Assembly: GCF_051020985.1 (NCBI RefSeq)
Contig: NC_134999.1
Location: 2,666,001-2,730,000 of the forward strand
Direction: 5' to 3'
Length of the DNA stretch: 64,000 nucleotides
Source of the DNA: Nomia melanderi
Taxonomy: Eukaryota; Arthropoda; Insecta; Hymenoptera; Halictidae
The notes beneath the pieces were generated by a model that did not search any database, was not told the origin of the DNA, and saw nothing but the letters and a program-made list of their open reading frames with translations. Below are positions 47,042-58,530 of the stretch, in pieces (positions within the stretch are counted from its first letter, which is position 1; each line of letters begins with the position of its first letter). The position numbers and the translations under genes were made by a program.

Positions 47042-47457
47042 GAACTTACAAATATTGCTTCAAAAAATGAATATCAACAGAAACGGTGGTAATTGTTTGC
47101 GGATAAAATAGTAAAGGATCTTTGAAGTCGGATTTTCATTTAGTACTAATTAACCGGTGCTACAATCAGATGACAATGGTGTAAAGGGATTACGTAAATC
47201 TGTCCCCGTCACGATCTATCGTGCCTTCACTGTGCGCGCGGTAAATTACGAAATCGAAGCGGTATGTTTCACGAGGATTCGTGTGGATTTTCTGCAATTT
47301 AATGAGAACCAGCCGCAGGTAACTTTATTCGCGTAATGTGGATTACTCGCAGCACGAATAACATATGACCTTTCGTTTCCCTAAATTTCGACATTAGACT
47401 GGTAATGTTTTCGGTTCTGCGATATTTTCCACGTTAAGAATCGTCTCCATTAACCCA

Positions 47458-47683
47458 TTAACGCTAAAACTATCAATCGGATCAAAATGACCCATTCCTG
47501 ATTTCTTCCTTTTGAAATCATTAAATAGACAGCAGACGTTTCTGTGAGAAATGATTAAAGAAATTGACTTAGCAATGCGCAAATTGAATTGTAAATCAAT
47601 TAAAGCTTCAGTACATGCACTCTTGGAGTTCAAAGGAGGAATTTCCAATAGTCAATGCAACTACTCGGTAGTTTTAATGTTGA
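47458..47683. mobile_element. TTAA-flanked MITE, family E (copy E1)
   Basis: Left end TTAACGCTAAAACTATC, right end GGTAGTTTTAATGTTGA (terminal TTAA mutated). Interior 'cccattcctgatttcttcc' shared with E2 and, reversed, E3. 226 bp. Confidence 0.7.
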
Positions 47684-47879
47684 GTGCCAAGTTTTTGTAC
47701 ACCGAAATTTAACGAATTGATAAAAACTTACAGGTAGTTTTTTTATTGCGAAACAAACATTAACATCGGGATGTTCGTGATAAACAGAGTAATAAGTGCG
47801 CAGTGTGCAAAAATAATATTGCTAAGCAAGAGTTCATTATTGTACAAAATTTGTCACTTATTTGCGAAAAAGTGAAATA

Positions 47880-48103
47880 TCACAAATGGAAACCAAATAC
47901 ATCGAAATGGCCTATTCCTGATTTCTCCATTTTGCAAATATTAAAAAGACAATAGATGTTTCCCTGAGAAATTATTAAAGAAATTGATTTAGCAATACAT
48001 CAGCTCAATTGTACATCAATTAAAGTCTCAATAGATGTACTCTTGAAGTTTCTATAGAGGAATTTCAGAAGGTCAATGTAACTGCTGGCAGTTGTGTTGT
48101 TAA
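47880..48103. mobile_element. TTAA-type MITE, family E (copy E2)
   Basis: Interior 'gcctattcctgatttctcc' and 'taaagaaattgatttagcaa' parallels E1 in the same orientation. The right end is GGCAGTTGTGTTGTTAA and the left end is eroded. Confidence 0.65.
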
Positions 48104-49690
48104 AGAAACTTTAGAAATCTTGCAAATATGTTTTCTGTAATATATTTCTCTTTGATGAATATAAAAAATAAATGAAATGTTTTTTATTATAATCAACTCA
48201 TTTTGTAAAGATATTAGCAGTATATCATATAATATTGTAAAAACATCCCTTAGATTTATAAACTTTTCAACCCAACGTGTAATAATTCTGCTTTCAATAA
48301 TACATTTTTTTTATATCAAGTACTTTCTATGCGTATGAAATAACATTCTCTGTTAGAGATTTTGTTAGTAAATATATATTTTCCCACTTTTGAATACAAT
48401 ATGTAAAAAGAATATTACATAAGTATAATACATTCTACTGCACCGTTTTTACCATCTTGAAATGTACATACAAAGGTGCGCTTTGGAAACCACGGGCGTA
48501 GAGATACACAAACATCAGTGGTTACGTTCCGACGAGTGGTCGATAACGCCGAGTTTGCGCTGACAAAGGGCCATGAAATAAATTAAACACAGTTCCATAT
48601 AGTTTCATCTATGATTTTAATTTATAAGAATTTTACAATTTATTACACATTTCATGGGTTACTATTAATTCTCGTCAAGCAATAATAACTATTTTTCCTT
48701 TCTTTTAATATACATTCGATTGTTAAATTATTTGGTTCTTTGTTCACGTGATGTATCGTTAAATTATTGCAAGGAAAATTGTATAAAATAGATAGCAATA
48801 GAGAATTTTACAAGAGAGGTAACACTAAAATGAAAATTATTCAATTGGGAACGTGACTTTCTAGTGATGTATCTATTAAGCTTCTTATTTTTTATGTAAA
48901 AATTAATTAAGATGCTAAATAATAAATTATTTATATGTTAAATAGTCATTTAACAGTTGCTCTATTGAATAAAATTTTATAATAATATACAGTAGAGATT
49001 CTAAACTTAAAAAGAATGTTATAACGAGAAAAATATTTATTTTTGTCTTATAAATATCAAAACATATCAATCATTTCGAGTATTAGTAAATGAAATGTAA
49101 ATGTTGATTGCTTATACGTTGATTAAGCATTGCCTTTAGCTCATTGTGTATTTAGAGCTTTGAATGTAAACCATGTATGCATTGTTTATTTGTTTTATTA
49201 TTCTGCAGATTCATTATTGGACCATATGTTTGAAGTTATAGCATGTAAATTTGTAATAACTGCATTAGTTACAAACATATGGGTTATATAAAGACACTGT
49301 TTGCAAAAACGAGTTACTTAATTATAAGCAAATAAAGGAAGGTTGTAAACCACTGACATAAAGTTCTCGACACAAATGAATTTGTACTAACGGTGTACAG
49401 TGGAATGCTAATTATCTTAACTAATTGAGAGACAATATTATCCAATCGTTTGGATAAACGATATTTCGGATAATTAATTCTAAACGAGCAAATTTGTGAA
49501 CATTTCACAGATCAATAAAAAATTAATCAGTTGTCAGGTGTATTTTCACTGTTTTTGTATCCTTTCAATAGTATTTAATTTTGATTCCATCACTATTATA
49601 TTTCTTATAGCATTTATAATATAAATAAAATCTAATCATATACATTAAATACAGATAATATAAATATTGGTTGATACTGTATTTAAGTTC

Positions 49691-49912
49691 TTATGCCTTA
49701 TCCTATAATATATAAAAATTTCAAACTGAATTTAACAAATCCAAATTTTATTTACTGTTTTTGAATATAAGTTAAATATTACTTTTCCGTTGTCAATCGT
49801 TAACCGTCAGACTAAACGTAGACGGAGAATGAACATCAAATTATTTTCTTTCCCTAATAAACTACTAACGATAAAGTAGTTTCATTAAACACAATTATGG
49901 AAGAAATTATAT
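49691..49912. mobile_element. Family A MITE (copy A8), ends eroded
   Basis: It begins TTATGCCTTATCCTATAATA and includes 'cctaataaactactaacgat' and 'taaagtagtttcattaaac', recognisable against A3 in reverse. The right terminal repeat is not intact. Confidence 0.6.
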
Positions 49913-49959
49913 CAATTATAAATATTATTATTATTCGAATAAATGTCGTTCTGCTGCAT

Positions 49960-50185
49960 TAACACTAAAACTACCAAACAGTTAAATTGACTTTTTGAAA
50001 TTCCTCTACAAAAACTTCAAGAGTGTATCCAATGAAAGTTTAATTGATTTACAATTCAGTTTCCATATTGTTGAATCAATTTCTTTAATAATATCTCAGA
50101 GAAGTATCTGTTAGCTTTGTAATAATTGCAAAAAGAGGACATCAAGAATGAGTCACTTAGACCCATCTGGTAATTTTAGTGTTAA
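49960..50185. mobile_element. TTAA-flanked MITE, family E (copy E3, inverted)
   Basis: Left end TTAACACTAAAACTACC, right end GGTAATTTTAGTGTTAA: inverted repeats of about 17 bp. The interior is the reverse of E1. Its right TTAA (50182-50185) is also the left TTAA of C3. Confidence 0.8.
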
Positions 50186-50450
50186 CACTAAATGTACCGG
50201 CACTTTATACGTATTCATCTATTCCTACCGTAATCAGCCAGATAGTTGTCCACAAAATAAAGGCATACAAATCAGAGAATACATTTTTCTTAGTACAAGC
50301 AGAAACAAAAAGAAAAGCCAAAATTGAGAAACTGATTAATCAGACAATTTAGAAATTGATATAACATTAAATGAACGAAAGAAAATGGAGATTCTTTAAT
50401 CAAATTTTAAAAATGGTCATTTGTTCGGTACGCTGTACGTTTAGTATTAA
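50182..50450. mobile_element. TTAA-flanked MITE, family C (copy C3, inverted)
   Basis: Left end TTAACACTAAATGTACCGG, right end CTGTACGTTTAGTATTAA. Interior 'cagaaacaaaaag' and 'gaaactgattaatcagaca' match C1 and C2 in reverse. 269 bp, the best-preserved copy of its family. Confidence 0.75.
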
Positions 50451-51429
50451 TATATTGTACGTATTACAATAAGGCAGTCTTAACAGAAATAAGCACGGGA
50501 TTTCTATATAATGGAAGAGAATTTTGACAAAGTGAAGGGAAGAATGGGGTAGAGAGAACGGGAGAGAGAGAATGTGAGAGAGAGAAAGACAGGAGAAAAC
50601 AGTTTAGTGGAAGCGGCATCGAGTTCGAGGTTCTGTTGAAATCTCCGTAACCGGACACGTACAGGCGGGAAGTTCAATGGACAGGATTGATGTCCCCGCA
50701 CTGAATTCGGAACCATTACGCAACGAGGGAAATACTGCAGAAAGTGTCTGTCTTTATGTAATATTATACAATTCGTTAGGAAACTGTATTTTATCATTTA
50801 AATTAAGGTCTTCGAATGGATAAACACATGTTAAACAATACATCTTGCGAAAGTAATTTTTACTTTGAAATTGAATGTAACATTGTTTGCCTTTCAATTA
50901 AAACATATTGTTTTCAAAACTAAGGGAAGTTTGAAAAATATGTTGCAATGTAAATTGTGGAATTTTTGAAATTTATTAGATTGGGCAATGTGGTTATATT
51001 TGTTAACCGTTTACTGAGAATATTAGTGATATTGTAATATTCAATATTAGACCTCTAACTTTTTTTTAGTAATTACCTTTTCTTTTGATTTCTCATTTGT
51101 GACACGTTTATAATTGCATTTTACTTAAGAAGAAAAAATAGAAGTCATAGTTGGAATCTCCTGTATTCGCATTTACGTTCGCTAAATCATTTTTCTTTGA
51201 TATAAAATTCGTAAATATGTTGCAGTCATGACTTTGGCATTGGTAAATAGGAGAACAACGCAAATCCATGCATCAGGCTTAATGTCAACGACGTTATACA
51301 ACGTATGCACCTGTATACTTGTCGTTCTGGCAGTGTCAATAACAAAAAAATAAAGAAATTCGACACACATCATAGCAAATTACAATAGAATGTGCACCGC
51401 GTCTGAAGGGGTTAGTAATAACAGTTACA

Positions 51430-51484
51430 TTTGCTGACCTCTGTTCGAAATTTATGTCACGAGTTTCATGAGACAATGGGTTAA
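51430..51484. mobile_element. Family A MITE end fragment (A9)
   Basis: 'tcacgagtttcatgagaca' followed by 'atgggttaa' is the right end of family A. The left part cannot be traced. Confidence 0.5.
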
Positions 51485-52000
51485 AATAATTTGATCGGAA
51501 TCAGTCGTGTGTCAGATACGGATAATGGAATCAGGCTTATGCCACATTCTCGATTTGTCAAATCGTTTATCATCCCTGTTTTGTTAAACCGCTCTCGTTG
51601 TTCAGAGGTTTTTCTGTTACGAGATATCGAGTTTCCTGTTAACGCGATACTTCATTAGCCACGGTGAAAACGCCGGGTCGAGTTGTGCCGTGCGAAAGGT
51701 TTCGCTGAATCGATCGACCCTATGCGGAGTGATCGACCCCTATCATCCCGCGGTGCACCAGCTCGTCGAGTTTGCACGCGAGAAAGCTGATAGCTGAATA
51801 TTTCGGGGCGCGTAGGGGTTTTCAAACCCGATACTACGAGAGGAAAGTGATTTGATCTAGACAGTGACACGCGATACGAAGCGGCCAGACACTGGTGTCA
51901 TTGTAATTAATCGCGACTACAAGCGTTGATTGCAGGGAATTTTCTGATAGTATGTATTTTAATTCTGCTTGCCCACCTTTCACTATGTATCTCTATTTGT

Positions 52001-52157
52001 ATATTTATTTATTTATTTACTTAGCTATGTTCTGTTATTTATTATTTATTTATTATTTTATTTATCTATGTATTTATTTATTCATTTAAGTATTTATTTA
52101 TTTTCTTATCTATGCATTGTTTTTAATATTTTGTTATCCAATGTATTTATTATTCAC
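52001..52157. repeat. TTTA-type tetranucleotide microsatellite, interrupted
   Basis: Long runs of TTTA/TATT with scattered substitutions. The open frame across it is a low-complexity artefact. Confidence 0.85.
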
Positions 52158-52239
52158 GTAATGTTTATTTAACACTACAACATAGCCACAAATGAACATT
52201 TAGTTAATATGTATACGAGTTATACTAAAAATTATAAGA

Positions 52240-52345
52240 TATTGTCTTCGCCATAAAGGCGCTCCTGTATACCTACCCCCAGCCAAACTATGTAAGGCTG
52301 GGAGAACATTCTTTGAAAATAAACGCCTTTTATATGTATTTTAAT
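52240..52345 (+). mobile_element. Possible 3' tail of a retroelement
   Basis: An unusually GC-rich block has a perfect stem, CCCAGCC...GGCTGGG (loop 'aaactatgtaa'), followed by AATAAA. It lies directly after the TTTA repeats. The layout resembles the end of a polyadenylated non-LTR retroelement copy, but no coding part is present. Low certainty. Confidence 0.3.
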
Positions 52346-52409
52346 TAATGTCCTTTGTTCCATTTGCATCGTTGACAAATACTTTGGAAATATTTTTATG
52401 TATACGTAG

Positions 52410-52500
52410 ATGTGGTTACTAATAATTGTAAATTGTAAATTGTAAATTGTAAATGTGGTTACTAATGATTATAAATTGTAAAAATGGTTACTAATAATTT
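52410..52500. repeat. Short tandem repeat with GTGGTTACTAATAATTGTAAA-like unit
   Basis: 'tggttactaataattgtaaa' or a close variant occurs three times, the first with an internally repeated 'attgtaa'. Confidence 0.75.
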
Positions 52501-55500
52501 TAAAAGTAAATTAAAAACAATTATTTGAAAGGTTTTAATATTTTGTCCAAAAGCGTAAAGACTGGTTATAGTTTCTATTATTTTCTTATTTTATGTTTGA
52601 TTTTTAGTTACATTTTATTTCATATCTTATTTTTTATTCTATATTTTATTTTCTACGTTATAATACTACAGCTGTTAAGGATTGAATATAATAGTCTAAA
52701 TGTTTATGTATTTGATATACTGTTTGTCGTTTGGTTTTAAAACTATTCTTCCAATGTGAATTAGAACTTTATTAGTTTTTCGAATTCGATTATATCCTTT
52801 TGGGATTATATTTTTAACATGTTAAACTATGAAAAACACACGATAAAAAATTTTGATCTTTTGGCCCGTCATACTGAGAAAACTCCTTAAGTATTAGTAC
52901 CTAAAATCGTGAAATCGAATAAATACCAAAACTCTGTTCATAATCATGCAAATTGACATCGTTACAGTAACTGATTTTTAATTATACAGCGAGTCGTTTA
53001 TAAACACACACATTATCAGGTGTTCTTGATCATCAGAGAAAGGTCAGGTCGCATAATTATTCACGGTCGCTTGGGTCCATCGACCTAAGAACCGGTCGAC
53101 GAGAAGAGATTGTGAGAACGAGGGAGACAAAGTATTAAAGTGGAAATTGTCGGACATACCTCAAGACTTCAAACCATTATCAAATTGGTAACACTCTTAA
53201 TTACTCATTATTCTTAAAATTCACGATGTCTATCTTATGTTTGAATGATAAATATAAAAATATAAAACATTTGGAGAAATTGAATAATATTTAAATAAAA
53301 CAGAAAATAAAACATACGACAGAGTAAAAATGCATACTTCTGGAATGCAGTGTAATTTAAATAATTAACAATAATATAAACTGTTACGTATTATATAGAT
53401 TATATGTATAAATTATTATTTGTGTAAATAATATGAATTAATACATTAGTTAATATAAATCTAATTTATTTCGATGTTCATCATTGAAATGTTATCGGAG
53501 CATTGATAAGATTAAAATTATCAGTACTGAATGGATATATTATAGATAATCATCGATTGCATCTCTATTTAGCCTGGTATTCCAATGCCCATTATACGTA
53601 ACGCGTACGGTCAATGCATTTCTAATGACTTTCACTGTAAATTCAGTCGTCATCATAATGAACAGCACGTGAACGTAACTTGGCAATATATTGTAGGTGT
53701 GACTGCGGTAATTACGCGTGCCAACATTTCCTCGAAAGAGAACGGCGATTGCGTTTAATTATGCATATTGTTCGGTTGTCTCGTCACGACGAAGAAATCG
53801 AGTATTGAAATCTACCGTAATTGCTGCAATACTACTATGACAAACCATCGTCGATTCATTTAGCAATGCAACTACTTACATGAATTATGGTGACGATTAC
53901 AATATTTCATTAAAAAATTGCCCTATTTTATAAAATTCTTGATGAAACGAAGTATTCTCTTAAACAAACGTTATTACTTAATTAATTATACTACGAGAAA
54001 TAAATATTTTGAAACAGATAAATTTCAATTTAACCAATCAGAGTGACACAAAAACATGTTATCGATTTATAAAACAAATAATGAATATTCTGAAATTCGG
54101 CGTGTGTTTTGAATATTTCTAACAATTTTTGTTGTATATTGAATTTTGTATGTAAATGGACCATTTGAATTTGAAATTATTTTTTACATTGCTTATTGTC
54201 GCTTATAAATATTTTTAAATATTTTAACTTCGTTTCAATATCTACCTTTTTATATATTCATAAACAACAAAGATATTTAGATGCTCCACTTTCATGTCTG
54301 TTTCACCAATGAATGAAACTTAATATTCATATTTGTAATTTATATTTATGCCCAGGAGTCATCACTATAATTCTAAGGAAATAATATTATTTTAAAAAAA
54401 ATATCATTACGTATACTTTATTATATCTAGCATGTATTAATGCTTAGATCTAATATGTATTTTCATTTCAAACAATAGATTGAAACGAAATCGAAATGAA
54501 TTCCCATCAGCGACGTACCGTTGAATACTTAATCAATTTTGTTTGATATTATTTATTTGACGTCAACATTTAATTGAAAAATTGAAATAAATTCTCATCA
54601 GCGACGCACTAATAACTGTTTAATCAATTTTCATTGATATTGCGTGTTTCTTTTAAATTAAACATTTAATAAATAAAATATATATAATATATAATATATA
54701 AATACTTTTAAATGTTTGTTTTCGTTTTCATTTCATTTCATTCGATTGAAAAATTGAAATAAATTCTTTAATATTAAACGTCTGTTTAGAGTGGATTATT
54801 TAATTGAAAAATTCTCTCGTATAACGGCTACATTTGTATTTGCAAATGTCACAGATCGTGTGTATATATTTATTATAATGATTGTTCGTGAACGGTTGGA
54901 ATTATGTGCTGGCGGCGATCGATCATCTCTTGTATGATGGCTGGAGACCTCGACGCGGAGACTTCGATAGTCTCGTGAGCGGTGAGCCGTTGATCCACGA
55001 GGAAAACAGGATCAGGAAGTTGCTCGTTTCACTGGCAACTCACATCCGTGGAGATTAACTAAGCGTACGTTCAATCTCGACGAGCCCTACGGCCTTCGAA
55101 AATCTCGAATTAATTCTCGTCCCCCTCTGTCACGTCATTCCTGCACAATTTCACTACTTTCTCCGTGTTCGTCTATATGCTAAACGAAATATTTCTCGTT
55201 TTATACTAAATAAATGCAGGAAATGTTATTTTATTACATTTGAAGTGTACAATAAAATATGCATTTTATGTTTTATTACTTACATTCGATTTTTATGGAG
55301 TAATTTTATATTTTCATTCATTCCTAGATGAAAGAGCCGCGTCACTTAAGACTCTTAACTTGAAACTATATTTAAAGCGATATTATTTATTTATGAATTC
55401 CGAAAATTTTGTGTTTTTGTTCTTTTCTTTCTTTAATTTTAAAGTATTCTCTATATGGAAAATTTTAAAATGTTCTTGAATATTTTCGCAGGTTATTTTT

Positions 55501-55962
55501 CAATTTCAAGTAAATGAGTTTGGTTTTTATTTTTTGATCGAAGGTATAATTCTATAATTTTTTTACAAGCTTATAGAAAACATATATATCGAATACTAAT
55601 TATGTAGGTGTATTTTAATCTGTTTTTCTCAATATTAACACGTCAAAACCATGAATAAATGATTTTTTGTTTGACTTTAATCTTCGTAAATTGTATCAAT
55701 GTTCAATTGATCAAGTAAGTTTAATACAAGTAAGTTTAATGTATAACTAAAATTCTTATAACGAAATGATTAGAAAACAAGTCAACTAAATAAGAAGTAA
55801 CATAAATTAGTATACAGGAATATCTAATAAAAGTAAGTCATCTTAACCGTCTAACAAAGATTGTTATTAAAAAACATACATAAACGGAGTAATTCAACTG
55901 ATAACGGATGCATCGAGTTATATTCAAGTTCAATAAATGTCCATGTTAAGTATTTTACAAGT

Positions 55963-56122
55963 TTAACACTAGCGTCAGTTTGGTGCATATTGAATCGTAT
56001 AAACGTTATTTAGCAAATAATTAAGTCGATTTTAATTGTCAAGATTTAAATGAACAAACATCGATTTTGCCTAGGAACAATAGAAGAAGCTATACAATAA
56101 ATGTCCGTAAACCTAGTGTTAA
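55963..56122. mobile_element. TTAA-flanked MITE, family F (copy F3)
   Basis: Left end TTAACACTAGCGTCAG, right end CCGTAAACCTAGTGTTAA. Its length (160 bp) and right end match F1; the left arm is diverged. Confidence 0.65.
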
Positions 56123-58305
56123 TGACGTTCCATTTCCATAAGATTACGAAGCCATAAATTTCTAAGTGGTCCCTAAATGTGGCGCAAAATTTAAACCTTG
56201 TTGAAATCTCCAGGTGATTTGAATGGTTTAACAGGCGAATGGAAATAAATCTGTCTGTCAACGGGTCAATCGATGGTCCATCGAGCGACTGTTCAAGCGG
56301 GTCGTAACCTTTAGCAAGTCCGGCCTTTGGGACGAGGTCGCGGTGACCTAGATCAGCCGGTCTCGCCTTACCTGTATGATGGCTGCCTTTGCTCCTGCAA
56401 TCGTTACCCTGGATTCTGCGCACTTAGCGGTCTGTCATAAGGACACATTCTACCTTGTAACTTGTCTGATGCATTTCTGGGCTGAGTATCATCGAGAGAA
56501 TTTTTTTTCATTATTCTTCGGCCACAATGATTACTTCCTGTTGCTTATCTTAATTAATGGCATTTCAATTGCAATATGTATATTTGACGAACAAAGTGCT
56601 ATCATATTTGTTATTTTAATTGGAGTTCCATTCGTTTTTTTTAGGAAAATAAAGATATTCATTTTATTATAAATGAGGATATATTGTATTATACGTTGTG
56701 ATTAATTGTAACGTCTTTCATTAACGTAATATTGTGAATACGGTTGACTGTGGTGTCTGAAATCGCGTGTAAATAACGCCTAGCATGTTATCATGTTTGA
56801 CTAATATTTAAGATATAATAAATGACAATACTTTTCATTGTAATAAAGTACAAACGAATACAGAAATGTCATTGTTAATAAAAATTTATTTCGTCGGGTT
56901 TCGTTCGTTATCTATAATAAAATTATTCAAGTTTATTCCGTACAATATGTTCACAACGTGGAACAAGGGAATGGATGATGATACTAATGAAAAGTAATAA
57001 TATAAAAACGTGAAATGTGAAGAATAGTAAAAACATGGTATCATATTTTTCAAACAAAATCTGATGTGGATAAATTGCGGTGAAAATGTCAGGATATCTT
57101 AATAGCTCATCTGTTTTAACAAAATTTTTATAAACACATATACAATGTGTAACAAGAGAGAAGATATAAAATCTAATGGTAAAGAAACTCATTGTCGGGT
57201 TGTCGTTATTTGAGTAGGTATTTAAATAATTAATTAAAGAAATCCATTTGTAGGAAATTGTTTCGAAGTTTTTTATATCCTATTCTAATTTCATGACTAA
57301 TTAAAAAATTGTACATTTAGAACAAAATAAAGTTGTTGTTAATTTTTTTGTTTTCGTGCTGATATATAGGTATACCATCGGGATGTATACTTTTCATTTA
57401 GAAGAAAATTCTACATAGTTGTATGCTGTGTTTACGTCGGAAAATCTATATAATATAACGAGATTTATAAATATTTAAGCAACTTGTCAATTTCTCGGAA
57501 ATTTTGCCATAGAAATAGTAATGGAATTTTTTATTAGAAAAGTGATTGTTATATTATCTAAAAATATATTTACCTAACCGCTTACGTTTCCATATGCTTT
57601 GTACTCAACAGGTTCTACCCTTACCTTAAAAACGCTATGTACAAATGAAATAAATTATCAAGGTATACAGAGAAAATTAAATTCATGATCTTTGTATTTA
57701 ATTAATTGAAAACTTGTGAAGAATAATGGCGATTGTAAAAAAATGTTTTTCACTGATTAAATGAATATTGTTTGTTTAACTAATTATATCAGTCTCAATG
57801 ACAATACTATAGCACTTACTAAAATAAAAAGATAATAAAATATGTCAAATACGCCATAAATAAAAAAATAACATTTACATAGGAAGAGAAACTCTTCTAA
57901 TTTATATTTTGTACGGCTCCAGAATTCCCTCGATCAGATTTTATCAGTAAAATTATTAACGAGATCCAAATGTAGTTATAATTCATATGATCTATGTCAG
58001 TTTAGAAATTCCAATTTGCTAGATTAACGATAATGAAACAATGAAGACTAACTTAGTCTTCGAAAAGCTATTTCTCGATCAGACAGCCATTTCATGTGCA
58101 ACAATTTAATCGCTAGAGAGACAAGTCTCTATTTCGGATATGAAAACAGGCAAGCTCGACGCCAGGTCAAGTGGATCGATGCAGGTTACCTACAGCCACC
58201 AACACCTTCGAAAACCGTTTTGTACGTAGCAGACAGTACCCATCAGTAGCATTTATTTTCCATATCGTTTTATCTATCAATAACTCCATTTTATGCGTGT
58301 TTACA
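56123..58305. other. Non-coding region, part 4
   Basis: It begins with a GC-richer islet at 56200-56440 that has an open frame on the minus strand but no supported splice context. The rest to 58305 is AT-rich, except for a short islet at 58080-58220. Confidence 0.45.
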
Positions 58306-58530
58306 TTAACACTGAAACTGTCGAACAATTAGAGTGGCTAATTTCGAATTTTTCATAAAAATTAGAACAATACGTTTCTTGTGATTCGAAGGGTTGCCTA
58401 GTCTTGTATCTGTGCAAATACACAAATTTAATTGAAAATCTTTCACAAATGCCCTTTCATAATTTGAATACCTGCGAAATAAGAATTCTGAAGTGGATCA
58501 ATTTGATCCGTCCGATAGTTTTACTGTTAA
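58306..58530. mobile_element. TTAA-flanked MITE, family E (copy E4)
   Basis: Left end TTAACACTGAAACTGTC, right end GATAGTTTTACTGTTAA. 225 bp, the same length as E1 and E3, with a strongly diverged interior. Confidence 0.7.

Larger units (their letters stand above)
47042..49690. other. Non-coding region, part 2
   Basis: It contains two family E elements (47458-47683 and 47880-48103) and a GC-richer islet at 47140-47300. The rest is AT-rich. The open frame 47394-47648 on the minus strand lies within the transposon and is not a gene. Confidence 0.5.
50451..55962. other. Non-coding region, part 3
   Basis: It contains a GA-rich microsatellite at about 50549-50590, a family A fragment at 51430-51484, a CpG-rich islet at 51640-51910, TTTA repeats at 52001-52157, a possible retrotransposon tail at 52240-52345, and further GC-richer islets at 53030-53150, 53590-53870 and 54890-55140. 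No exon with family support was found. Confidence 0.5.

Noticed and set aside
51969..52172. Leu/Tyr-rich 67-codon frame
   Set aside because: It is a direct product of the TTTA microsatellite.
56381..56403. 23-bp micro-exon on the minus strand between TTGCAG and GTAAGG
   Set aside because: Splice-like motifs only. It does not encode the expected ChAT N-terminal sequence and has no other support.
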